From NCBI GenBank assembly GCA_965213935.1, contig CBDCAO010000011.1, forward strand, positions 62,001 through 126,000: a stretch of 64,000 nucleotides of DNA, in the 5' to 3' direction. How positions within the stretch are numbered: position 1 is the stretch's first letter; the number at the start of each line of letters is the position of its first letter. Below, piece after piece: positions 7,924 to 15,592 of the stretch. The position numbers were made by a program, and so were the translations under genes. The stretch comes from Bin52 sp965213935. Lineage in GTDB: Bacteria > Pseudomonadota > Alphaproteobacteria > Thalassobaculales > Thalassobaculaceae. Below the pieces are notes generated by a model. The model was not told the DNA's origin, did not search any database, and saw only the letters and a program-made list of their open reading frames with translations.

Positions 7924-8069
7924 GGGCCTCCCCGGTTGCCTCGGCCGCGACAGGTCGCCGCTCCAGCGGCGTTTATAGACCAACTTGGCCGCGTGTGGGC
8001 GCCGGGGCTTGCCTTGTCGCGTGCAAGGCCCGACAACAGGAGTGCGTGCTCTCGCGATGGAGTGGTGAC

Positions 8070-8753
8070 ATGGTCGAATCCCTGCGACGGGCGTTTGTGC
8101 AGCTGCCGGATCCGGTGCTGCGCCGGGCCCTGGTCGGGAGTGTCCTCGGTGCGTGTCTTGCAACCGTGCTCGCGGTCGTTCTCAGCTGGTGGGTGGTTGC
8201 AAGCTTCGGCATGTTCGGAAGCGGCATCGCCGATACCGTCGCGGCCGCGGGCGGGGCGGTCCTGGTGCTGATCGGTGCGCTGATCTTCTTTCCCTCCACC
8301 GTCATGGTCGTGGCCGGGTTTTTTCTTGATTCGGTTGCCGATGCTGTCGAGGCCCGGTACTGGCCGAACGTCGCTCCCCCGCGCCGGCGGGGACTGCGCG
8401 AGGTCATGGTTGCCGGGATGTCGCTGCTGGCCATTTCGCTGACGATGAACCTGATCCTTCTGCCGGTCTATGCCTTTGCCCTGCTTATTCCGGGCCTGGG
8501 CCTGGTGCTGTTCTATTGCCTGAACGGCTATCTGTTCGGACGCGAGTTCTTCGATGCGGTCGCAACCCGCAGCCTCGAGTCGGCTGACGCGCGCGCGATG
8601 CGACGGCGTTACCGGGGGCGGATCCTGCTGGCCGGGGTGATCATCACGGTGCTCACCACCGTTCCGGTCCTCAACCTCGCCGCACCGATCCTTGCGACGG
8701 CGTTCATGACCAACCTGTTTCGGGGTCTGGATATCTCTGCGCGGACGGGGTAG
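8070..8753 (+). CDS. EI24/CysZ-like integral membrane protein
   Basis: This 227-residue protein starts at ATG 8070, preceded by GGAG at 8059-8062. It has about four hydrophobic helices: VLGACLATVLAVVLSWWVV, a second at 75-100, VMVAGMSLLAISLTMNLILL, and a last at 190-215. The central YCLNGYLFGREFFDAVATR and the N-terminal layout match the EI24 domain (PF07264), the family of CysZ sulfate permease. The alphaproteobacterial members are mostly uncharacterised, and no cys gene is nearby, so sulfate transport is not implied. It precedes the bactofilin gene on the same strand with a 68-bp gap. Confidence 0.8.
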   Translation: MVESLRRAFVQLPDPVLRRALVGSVLGACLATVLAVVLSWWVVASFGMFGSGIADTVAAAGGAVLVLIGALIFFPSTVMVVAGFFLDSVADAVEARYWPNVAPPRRRGLREVMVAGMSLLAISLTMNLILLPVYAFALLIPGLGLVLFYCLNGYLFGREFFDAVATRSLESADARAMRRRYRGRILLAGVIITVLTTVPVLNLAAPILATAFMTNLFRGLDISARTG

Positions 8754-8821
8754 ATTGCGGGTGCTTCCAAGTACCCGGACTCTCCGGCGGTGAGCTTCAC
8801 TTTGACGAGAAGGTGACGGGG

Positions 8822-9421
8822 ATGGCTTCGTTTCTTCGCAGGCCCCAGACCCAGGACAGCAGCGGGGGTGACGACAGGGGCCGCACGGACGCCCTGTCGC
8901 AGCAGCGCAATGCGGGACGCACTCAGGAAGGACGGTCCTCCACACCACCGGTTCCGGGATTCATCGCGCCTGCGGAAGTGCGCGAGGGGACAGGCCTGCG
9001 CCAGGGCACGGGCGGGAACGACACGGCACGACGGGGATCCGACATCGCCCCGCGGCGCCCGCTGGAGTCCGCGGCCCGGGGGAATGTCCAGAGCCGGGCA
9101 CTGACGATCGGCAGCCAGATCACCATGCAGGGCACCATCACCGACTGCGATGTGCTGGTTGTCGAGGGAACGGCCGAGGCCACGCTGGAGAACAGCAAGA
9201 GTCTCGAGGTAACCGAGAGCGGCGTGTTCCGGGGAACCATCACCATTGACGAGGCGACCATCGCCGGTGTGATGGAGGGCGAGATCACGGTTCGCGAGAG
9301 GCTGAAGGTCCGGCCGACCGGACGGATCAGGGGAACCGTGAAGTGCAGCAAGCTCGAGGTCGAGTTCGGCGGCGAGATTGAAGGCCAGATCCAGGTGTTG
9401 CGAGACAGCCAGGGGGGATAG
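8822..9421 (+). CDS. Bactofilin (polymer-forming cytoskeletal protein)
   Basis: ATG 8822 follows GAAGGTGACGGGG and gives 199 residues. GTG at 8813 would add three residues and is less likely. The first 80 residues are polar and low-complexity. Residues about 90-195 form a repetitive beta-rich domain (RALTIGSQITMQGTITDCDV .. GVFRGTITIDEATIAGVMEG) with glycine turns every 16-18 residues, the DUF583 right-handed beta-helix. Bactofilins self-assemble into membrane-associated filaments that position cell-wall and morphogenesis enzymes. A lipoprotein gene follows after 31 bp and may be co-transcribed. Confidence 0.9.
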   Translation: MASFLRRPQTQDSSGGDDRGRTDALSQQRNAGRTQEGRSSTPPVPGFIAPAEVREGTGLRQGTGGNDTARRGSDIAPRRPLESAARGNVQSRALTIGSQITMQGTITDCDVLVVEGTAEATLENSKSLEVTESGVFRGTITIDEATIAGVMEGEITVRERLKVRPTGRIRGTVKCSKLEVEFGGEIEGQIQVLRDSQGG

Positions 9422-9452
9422 GCAACCCGGCACGACCGGCGCCGCGAACGCA

Positions 9453-9980
9453 ATGGATACGGATCCGGCCGGATATCTGCTCAGGACCGTGGTTATTGCC
9501 CTGCTGATCGGCAGCCTCTCCGCATGCCAGCTTGAACGCGATCTCGCTTTCCTGATCGCTGTGGAGCCGGCGGTCGAGCACCGGCAGGCGGCAGCGAATG
9601 CGGGTCCGGTTGAACAGGCACCGGTTGCCCCGACGGCCGCATCTTCGCCCGGAGTGACCGTGATACTCGGCCCGCTCTGGCCGCTGGACCGGACCGGGGA
9701 GGAAATCAGGCAGGTCCTCGGCGATCCGCGGTTCGTGCGCGACGATGCCCTGGCGCAGCTGTGGCGATACCGCACGGAGAGCTGCATCCTGAACCTGTTT
9801 CTGTTCTCGGACGCGGAACAGGTCCGGGCGACCCATGCCATGTACCTGCAGCCATCGTTCGAACCGCTCCCTGACCGCAGGGCCAGGAACCGGTGCCTGT
9901 CGGATCTGGTGAGGCAGGCCACTGCCGGCACCGGGACTCCGGCCGATCAATCCACGTCCGGCGACTTGTCGGTGAACTGA
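9453..9980 (+). CDS. Putative lipoprotein of unknown function
   Basis: This 175-residue protein starts at ATG 9453. It has a signal helix TVVIALLIGSLSAC with a lipobox LSAC (Cys at about residue 25), so it should be lipid-anchored. A Pro/Ala linker leads to a C-terminal domain of about 100 residues with LWPLDRTGEEIRQVLGDPRF, CILNLFLF and two further cysteines. The 'GDP' phrase is reminiscent of SmpA/OmlA-like modules but I cannot assign a family. The 3' end overlaps the convergent endonuclease III gene by 34 bp. Confidence 0.7.
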   Translation: MDTDPAGYLLRTVVIALLIGSLSACQLERDLAFLIAVEPAVEHRQAAANAGPVEQAPVAPTAASSPGVTVILGPLWPLDRTGEEIRQVLGDPRFVRDDALAQLWRYRTESCILNLFLFSDAEQVRATHAMYLQPSFEPLPDRRARNRCLSDLVRQATAGTGTPADQSTSGDLSVN

Positions 9981-10633
9981 CACAGGTCGTGCACGGGACA
10001 CGACGGGCACGAGGGCCTGCGGGCCTTGCACAGATATCGCCCATGCAGGATCAGCCAGTGATGCGCATGGAGCTTCCATCGCTCCGGCACCCGGCGGTCC
10101 AGTCCGCGTTCCACTGCAAGTGGCGTGGCGCCGGCGGCAAGCCCGGTGCGGTTGGCAACCCGGAAGATGTGGGTATCCACGGCGATGACCGGCTCGCCGA
10201 AGGCGATGTTGAGGACGACGTTCGCGGTCTTGCGTCCGACCCCGGGGAGGGCTTCCAGCGCCTCGCGGTCATTGGGGACCCGGCTGGAGTGGCGTTCGAT
10301 CAGCGCTTCGGACAGCGCGATCACGTTGTGGGCCTTGGCGTTGAAGAGCCCGATGGTGCGGATGTGATCCTTCAGTCTCTCCTCGCCGAGCGCCACCATC
10401 GCCTCCGGCGTCGTGACCTCGCGGAACAGGGCCCGGGTGGCCCGGTTGACCCCGACATCCGTGGCCTGGGCGGACAGAACCACCGCGACCAGCAGCGTGT
10501 AGGTGTTGATCCAGGCGAGCTCACCGCGGGGCTCGGGCATCTGTTCGGCCAGCCGCGCGAACAAGCTGTCGATTTCGGCGGGCTTCATCGCCCGCGCCTT
10601 GCGCCGGCGTCCTTTACCGCTTCCCGGGGCCAT
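9947..10633 (-). CDS. nth: Endonuclease III (DNA glycosylase/AP lyase)
   Basis: This 228-residue enzyme is called from ATG 10633; ATG 10588 (MKPAEIDSLF) would drop a basic 15-residue leader. The helix-hairpin-helix LPGVGRKTANVV carries the catalytic Lys135, and the catalytic Asp is Asp153 in AVDTHIFRVANR. The [4Fe-4S] loop is C202-x6-C209-x2-C212-x5-C218, exactly the Nth pattern. It removes oxidised pyrimidines and nicks abasic sites in base-excision repair. The start lies 14 bp from the divergent DUF2244 gene, so the two promoters overlap. Confidence 0.95.
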   Translation of the reverse strand: MAPGSGKGRRRKARAMKPAEIDSLFARLAEQMPEPRGELAWINTYTLLVAVVLSAQATDVGVNRATRALFREVTTPEAMVALGEERLKDHIRTIGLFNAKAHNVIALSEALIERHSSRVPNDREALEALPGVGRKTANVVLNIAFGEPVIAVDTHIFRVANRTGLAAGATPLAVERGLDRRVPERWKLHAHHWLILHGRYLCKARRPSCPSCPVHDLCQFTDKSPDVD

Positions 10634-10647
10634 ATTATCGTTCTCCG

Positions 10648-11154
10648 ATGAACGGGCGGTCCGACAACGAGGCAGCGTGCGAACCGGTGCTTTTCGACCG
10701 GGTGCTGCTGCCGCACCGCAGCCTGTCACGGGCCGGGATAGCGGTCCTGGTCACGGTGTTGGCCGGGGCCAGCGCGGCCATCGGAGCCGGGTTTGCGCTG
10801 ATGGGGGCGTGGCCGGTGATCGGGTTCTGCGGTCTCGACATGCTCGTCATTTGCCTGGCTCTCAGAATGAGCGTGCTCTCGGCACGGCGGTCGGAACATG
10901 TCAGGCTGACGCGACGGTCGCTCGATATCCGCTCACGCGACAGGCGAGGCCTTGACCGGCACACCGTCATGCACCCGTACTGGACCCGGGTCGAATTCAT
11001 CGCGCGGCGCCGTGCCCGGCTGTTGCTGCGTTCGCATGGACGCTCGCTGGAACTCGGGAGTTTTCTTGCCTCGGCCGACAAGGAGGAGGTCGCGCGCGCG
11101 CTTGCCGGTGCACTGCGCCAGGTTCGCGTGGTTTCATCCGCTACCGCCCGTTAA
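10648..11154 (+). CDS. DUF2244 integral membrane protein
   Basis: This 168-residue protein starts MNGRSDNEAACEPVLFDRVL. Two adjacent membrane helices (about 30-50 and 55-75) are followed by a basic cytoplasmic domain with YWTRVEFIARRRARLLLRSH and LELGSFLASADKEEVARAL. This matches DUF2244, a widespread alphaproteobacterial family of unknown function often found beside nth or cytochrome-oxidase genes. Here it is divergent from nth, and its 3' end overlaps the convergent dapB gene by 14 bp. Confidence 0.85.
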   Translation: MNGRSDNEAACEPVLFDRVLLPHRSLSRAGIAVLVTVLAGASAAIGAGFALMGAWPVIGFCGLDMLVICLALRMSVLSARRSEHVRLTRRSLDIRSRDRRGLDRHTVMHPYWTRVEFIARRRARLLLRSHGRSLELGSFLASADKEEVARALAGALRQVRVVSSATAR

Positions 11155-11956
11155 GGCCGAGCACGTCGATCATGCTGTAGCGCCCGGCGGGCCGACCGAC
11201 CGCCCACCGGGCCGCCGTGATGGCCCCGGCGGCGTAGATGTGCCGTCCCGCCGCCCTGTGCGCGACTTCCACCCGTTCGCCGGTGCCGGCGAAGATGACG
11301 GTGTGCTCTCCGACCACGTCGCCACCGCGCAGTGCCGCAAATCCGATATCTCCGCGGCGTCGAGCACCGGTGCGGCCCTCGCGTGACAGCACGGCGGCAC
11401 TCTCGAAACCGATCCCGCGTCCACGGGCTGCGGCTTCGCCGAGTCCGAGCGCGGTGCCCGACGGCGCATCGACCTTGCGGTTGTGGTGCATTTCGACGAT
11501 CTCGATGTCGAAACTGTCATCAAGTGCGCCGGCGACCTGTTCGGCGAGCACGAACAACAGGTTGACGCCGAGGCTCATGTTGGGGGCGAAAACCACCGTC
11601 GCGTGCCCGGCGGCGGCGTCGAGCGCGGCTTCCTGCTCGGCCTCCAGCCCTGTCGTCCCCACGATCCATGCGGTTCCCGTCGACGCGGCGGCATCCGCGT
11701 GACCCGCAACCGCCTCGGGAAGGGTGAAGTCGATCACGGCGTCGCACGCGGCGAACAGCTCATGCGGATCGGTTCCGGCCGGCTGGCCAAGGGGGTCGGC
11801 CTGGCACAGTGTGCCGATGTCCCGGCCTGCCGCATCGGATCCGGCGCGCACGGTGCCTCCGCCAAGCCGTGTGTCAGGGGTTTCGAGGACCTGGCGGACC
11901 AGCATCCTGCCCATGTGGCCGGTGACCCCGGTCACACCGATCGCGATTTCCGTCAT
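11141..11956 (-). CDS. dapB: 4-hydroxy-tetrahydrodipicolinate reductase
   Basis: This 271-residue NAD(P)H-dependent enzyme of lysine/diaminopimelate synthesis starts at ATG 11956. The Rossmann motif GVTGVTGHMGRM (7-18), the hinge FAPNMSLGVN (123-132) and the active-site signature EMHHNRKVDAPSGTA (His157, His158, Lys161) are all present. Its length is normal for the family. No other dap or lys gene is adjacent. Confidence 0.95.
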   Translation of the reverse strand: MTEIAIGVTGVTGHMGRMLVRQVLETPDTRLGGGTVRAGSDAAGRDIGTLCQADPLGQPAGTDPHELFAACDAVIDFTLPEAVAGHADAAASTGTAWIVGTTGLEAEQEAALDAAAGHATVVFAPNMSLGVNLLFVLAEQVAGALDDSFDIEIVEMHHNRKVDAPSGTALGLGEAAARGRGIGFESAAVLSREGRTGARRRGDIGFAALRGGDVVGEHTVIFAGTGERVEVAHRAAGRHIYAAGAITAARWAVGRPAGRYSMIDVLGLNGR

Positions 11957-12150
11957 CGTCTGTCTCCGTCCCTCGGGTCGCCGAACAAGGGTAGCCGGTC
12001 GCGCCCGCCGGCAGAAGACCGGCGGCAAGATCCGGCCCCTGTTTCATTTCTGCAACGACCCATTCTTGACCGGTCAGCCGGGTACTGACATGATTCCTGG
12101 GTTCTGGAGGCGGCCGCTGTCGGCCGTATTTGCGAATACAGGGTCCCGGA

Positions 12151-12456
12151 ATGACGAAATCGCAACTGATTGCCAGGCTGGTTGAACGCTGGGCAGCGGA
12201 GAACCCGGGCCTTGAGCGTGAACTGCGCTACAACGAGATGGAACTGGCGGTCACGACCGTCTTCGAGGAGGTCGCGCGGGCGCTGGAACAGGGCCGGCGC
12301 GTGGAGTTGCGCGGGTTCGGCGCGATGGCCGTCAAGCATCGCACGGCGCGCACCGGCCGCAATCCGCGTACCGGCGAGCCGGTCTCGGTCGATGCAAAGG
12401 TGGTGCCGTTCTTCAAGACAAGCAAGCTGCTGCACACTCGTCTGAACGGCGACTGA
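12151..12456 (+). CDS. ihfB: Integration host factor beta subunit
   Basis: This 101-residue HU/IHF protein starts at ATG 12151 (MTKSQLIARLVERW). It has the DNA-bending arm signature RRVELRGFGAMAVKHRTART followed by GRNPRTGE with the intercalating Pro. The TKSQLI start and RGFG..FxVR-type arm favour the beta subunit over HU or IHF-alpha. It is a nucleoid architectural protein. It ends six bases before the convergent PanB-like gene. Confidence 0.92.
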   Translation: MTKSQLIARLVERWAAENPGLERELRYNEMELAVTTVFEEVARALEQGRRVELRGFGAMAVKHRTARTGRNPRTGEPVSVDAKVVPFFKTSKLLHTRLNGD

Positions 12457-12462
12457 GGCTCG

Positions 12463-13362
12463 TCAGTCCTCGTCGAGTGCGCCGAGAAAGTCCTCGAGCA
12501 GTCCCGGCGGTGCCTCGATCACGTGCTCCGGTGCGGGGAAGGCGCCAGTCTGCACGTCCTCGATGAACTCACGGAACCCTGCCACCCGTTCCTCCTGCAT
12601 CCGCTCCTTCATCGCGAAAATGTCACGGTACTGCTTCGAGTGGCGCGGGTAGGGTGGCCCGGTATTGCCCAGGATGTCGTCGGCGAACAGGAACTGGATG
12701 TCGCCGCCACTGCCGCCACCGATCGACGATGTGAGCAGTGACGTGCGCCTGGTGATCTCGGCGAGCAGCGGCTCGGGGATCACTTCCACTTCGACCGCGT
12801 AGGCGCCGGCTTCCTCGAGCCTGCGGATTTCCCGCCAGACCCACAACGCCTCGTCGAGGGTCTTGCCGACAGCCCGCAGGCCGCCGGTCCAGGTGCTGCG
12901 ACGCGGAACCAGCCCCGCGTGGCCCTGTATCGGAATCCCGGCCTCGGTCGCGGCGGCAACGAACCGGGGACTCCACTGGCACATGATGGCGTCGGCGCCG
13001 ATGCTCATGGCCTGGTAGCCGAGGCGAACCGCCTCGGTCTCGCTGGCCGCGGCGACAAGGGGCACCGAGAACGCCATGAAGGTGTGGGGGGCGGCACGGC
13101 GGATCTCGGCGGCGAGTTCCGGGCGGGCCGGATCGAATCTCACCTTCATCGTATCGATCCCTGCCTCTTCGGCCGCAGCGGCTTCCTCGGGCGAAAACGG
13201 AAGGGTCTCCACCAGCACCTTCCTGCCCTTGCAGTCGCGCAGACCCTTCACGGTGTAGTTGCGGGTGCCATAGGCCCCGCCGAGGGTCATGATCCGGGTC
13301 AGGCCGCGTCGGGCGGCGTCCCGTGGCGGTATCCCGCCGTCTCCGGTCGCATGGCTGGCCAT
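12463..13362 (-). CDS. PanB-like (ketopantoate hydroxymethyltransferase fold) protein
   Basis: This 299-residue barrel protein starts at ATG 13362 with a strong GGGAGGA site upstream. It aligns by motif with PanB: MTLGGAYGTRNYTV, IPIQGHAGLVPRRSTWTGG, the catalytic-base region AYAVEVEVIPEPLLAEIT, and IGGGSGG then FADDILG. The usual metal-binding segments are altered: ADMPF has become FSVPL and KLEGG has become MCQWS. By E. coli PanB comparison that would replace Asp84 with Ser and Glu114 with Gln. No panC lies nearby. A non-pantothenate aldol or lyase role is therefore more likely (inference). Confidence 0.65.
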   Translation of the reverse strand: MASHATGDGGIPPRDAARRGLTRIMTLGGAYGTRNYTVKGLRDCKGRKVLVETLPFSPEEAAAAEEAGIDTMKVRFDPARPELAAEIRRAAPHTFMAFSVPLVAAASETEAVRLGYQAMSIGADAIMCQWSPRFVAAATEAGIPIQGHAGLVPRRSTWTGGLRAVGKTLDEALWVWREIRRLEEAGAYAVEVEVIPEPLLAEITRRTSLLTSSIGGGSGGDIQFLFADDILGNTGPPYPRHSKQYRDIFAMKERMQEERVAGFREFIEDVQTGAFPAPEHVIEAPPGLLEDFLGALDED

Positions 13363-13515
13363 GATCGGGTTCCTCCCTCGCCGGTGTGTCGATTGTCGGC
13401 GATCCTACGTCTCCCGGCGGGATGCGCAACCGGTGGGCGATGCGCCCGCAGGGTCCTTGTGCGTCGGCGACCGTCCGGTAGAATGGACACACCTGAACGG
13501 GCAGGGGGCGGACAG

Positions 13516-14526
13516 ATGGCTCAGGTGACGGCGGATTCCGAGATCAGGGAACTGGAAGAAGACTGGGCCCCGGAGGTACCGATCACTCCGCCACCGCTGT
13601 TCGCGTGGCCGCCGCAGCCCGTCGCCCTGGGACGCTACCTGTTTGGCTATCCGGGCTATTTCCTGCCGCGTAACCTGCTCTACATGGCGCTCGCCATCGT
13701 CACCTGGCTCTACCTGACGCCGGAGATGGCAACCATGAAGACCTTCCAGGTCGACTGGATCGCCTGGATCTATGCCCGCAACCTCGCGTTGCTGTTCCTG
13801 ATCTTCGGCGGCTGGCACTTCAGGTTCTATATCCTGCGATCCCAGGGCACCGCCTACAAGCACAACCGGAACTGGCCGGAACGCAAGCATCGCCGGTTCC
13901 TGTTCGGCGACCAGGTCTGGGACAACGTGTTCTGGAGCGCGGTCAGCGGCTGCGGCATCTGGACGGCATACGAGGTGGTCACGCTGTGGGCATTTGCCAA
14001 CGACCTCATCCCGTGGATGACGATCGAGACCAACCCGGTGTGGTTCGTCGTGCTGTTTCTGGTCATTCCGCTGATCCGTGACGCCCATTTCTACCTGGTG
14101 CACCGCTTGCTGCACGTGCGCTTCCTGTACCGGACCGTGCACTACCTCCATCACAAGAACGTGAACATCGGCCCGTGGTCGGGACTGTCCATGCACCCGG
14201 TCGAGCACCTGCTGTACTTCAGCGGCATCCTGTTGCACTGGGTGGTGCTCTCGCACCCGCTGCACGCCATCCTGCACGTCCAGGCGACCGGCCTGACGCC
14301 GGCGCTGGGCCACTGCGGGTTCGACAAGTTCCTGCTCGGCGGACGCTACAGGTTCACCCTTGGCCAGAGATACTTCCATTACCTTCACCACAAGTACTTC
14401 GTGTGCAACTACGGGGGTGACGGATCCGTGCCGTTGGACAAGTGGTTCGGCTCGTGGCACGACGGCACGCAGCAATCGCACGAACTGATGAAGCAGCGCC
14501 GCCGCGCCGCCCACGGTCGCAGCTGA
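13516..14526 (+). CDS. Sterol desaturase/fatty-acid hydroxylase family protein
   Basis: This 336-residue membrane di-iron protein starts at ATG 13516. It has about four to five hydrophobic helices. The three histidine clusters of the fatty-acid hydroxylase superfamily are HFYLVHRLLH, HYLHHK, and a late HYLHHKYF. MHPVEHLLYFSG between the second and third clusters is also typical. These enzymes hydroxylate or desaturate lipids (for example sterols, carotenoids or fatty acids) with O2. The substrate is not predictable here. The quinone oxidoreductase gene follows 58 bp downstream and may share the transcript. Confidence 0.85.
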   Translation: MAQVTADSEIRELEEDWAPEVPITPPPLFAWPPQPVALGRYLFGYPGYFLPRNLLYMALAIVTWLYLTPEMATMKTFQVDWIAWIYARNLALLFLIFGGWHFRFYILRSQGTAYKHNRNWPERKHRRFLFGDQVWDNVFWSAVSGCGIWTAYEVVTLWAFANDLIPWMTIETNPVWFVVLFLVIPLIRDAHFYLVHRLLHVRFLYRTVHYLHHKNVNIGPWSGLSMHPVEHLLYFSGILLHWVVLSHPLHAILHVQATGLTPALGHCGFDKFLLGGRYRFTLGQRYFHYLHHKYFVCNYGGDGSVPLDKWFGSWHDGTQQSHELMKQRRRAAHGRS

Positions 14527-14584
14527 TCCGAACCTGCCGGAGCGAGGAAGTGGTGGCGCGCCGCGCCCACGGGGAACCTGTGCC

Positions 14585-15583
14585 ATGAGCGACCTTCCGA
14601 AAACCATGACGGCTGTCGAGATCGCCGCCTTCGGTCCGCCGGAGGGGCTGCAGCCGTGCATCCGCCCGACACCGCAACCGGGTCCGGGCGAAGTGCTGAT
14701 CGAAGTGGCGAGCGCGGGGGTGAACCGTCCCGACGTGATGCAGCGCGAAGGCGGGTACCCGCCGCCGCCCGGTGCGTCGGACATTCCGGGTCTTGAGGTT
14801 GCGGGTACCGTCGTGGCCACGGGGCAGGATGCCGGGAACTGGCGAGTGGGCGAGAAGGTGTGCGCCCTGGTCGCCGGCGGCGGCTATGCCCGCTACTGCA
14901 CGGCTCCGGCACCCCAGTGCCTGCCGCTGCCTTCCGGATTCTCCATGGAGCAGGCGGCGAGCGTGGTCGAGACGGCGTTTACCGTCTGGGCCAACGTGTT
15001 CTTGCGCGGGCATCTGGCCGCCGGCGAGACCTTCCTGGTGCACGGCGGAAGCAGTGGCATCGGGACCATGGCGATCCAGCTCGCCAGGGCCCGGGGTGCA
15101 CGGGTGTTCGCGACCGCGGGCTCGTCCGAGAAATGCCGGGTCTGCACCGAACTCGGCGCCGAGCGGGCCATCAACTACCGCGACGAGGATTTCGTTGCGG
15201 TGATGAAGGAACACGGGCGTGCCGACGTGATCCTCGACATGGTTGGCGGGCCGTACATCCAGCGTAATCTCGACAGCCTGAAGATCGAGGGCCGGTTGTG
15301 CCAGATCGCCTTCCTGCAACCTCCGGTGGTGGAGAGGTTCAACTTCCTGAAGATGCTGACACTGCGGCTCACGCTGACCGGCTCGACCCTGCGGCCGCGC
15401 AGCATCGAGGAGAAGGGGCGGATTGCCGACGCGCTGCGGGCCGAGGCCTGGCCGCTGCTCGAGAGCGGCGCGGTGAAGCCGGTGATCGACAGCACCTTCC
15501 CGCTGGCGCAGGCAGCCGATGCGCACCGGCTGATGGAATCGAGCCGTCACATCGGCAAGATCATGCTCGACTGCACGCCGTAG
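14585..15583 (+). CDS. NAD(P)H:quinone oxidoreductase, PIG3-like
   Basis: This 332-residue medium-chain reductase starts at ATG 14585. The N-terminal half has the GroES-like fold with AGVNRPDVMQREGGYPPPPG, the PIG3/zeta-crystallin hallmark, and no zinc-ligand set. The Rossmann motif is HGGSSGIGTMAIQLAR, followed by AGSSEKCRVCTELGA. Family members reduce quinones or enoyl compounds with NADPH. The 3' end faces hyuA with a nine-base gap. Confidence 0.9.
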   Translation: MSDLPKTMTAVEIAAFGPPEGLQPCIRPTPQPGPGEVLIEVASAGVNRPDVMQREGGYPPPPGASDIPGLEVAGTVVATGQDAGNWRVGEKVCALVAGGGYARYCTAPAPQCLPLPSGFSMEQAASVVETAFTVWANVFLRGHLAAGETFLVHGGSSGIGTMAIQLARARGARVFATAGSSEKCRVCTELGAERAINYRDEDFVAVMKEHGRADVILDMVGGPYIQRNLDSLKIEGRLCQIAFLQPPVVERFNFLKMLTLRLTLTGSTLRPRSIEEKGRIADALRAEAWPLLESGAVKPVIDSTFPLAQAADAHRLMESSRHIGKIMLDCTP

Positions 15584-15592
15584 CGGACCGGT

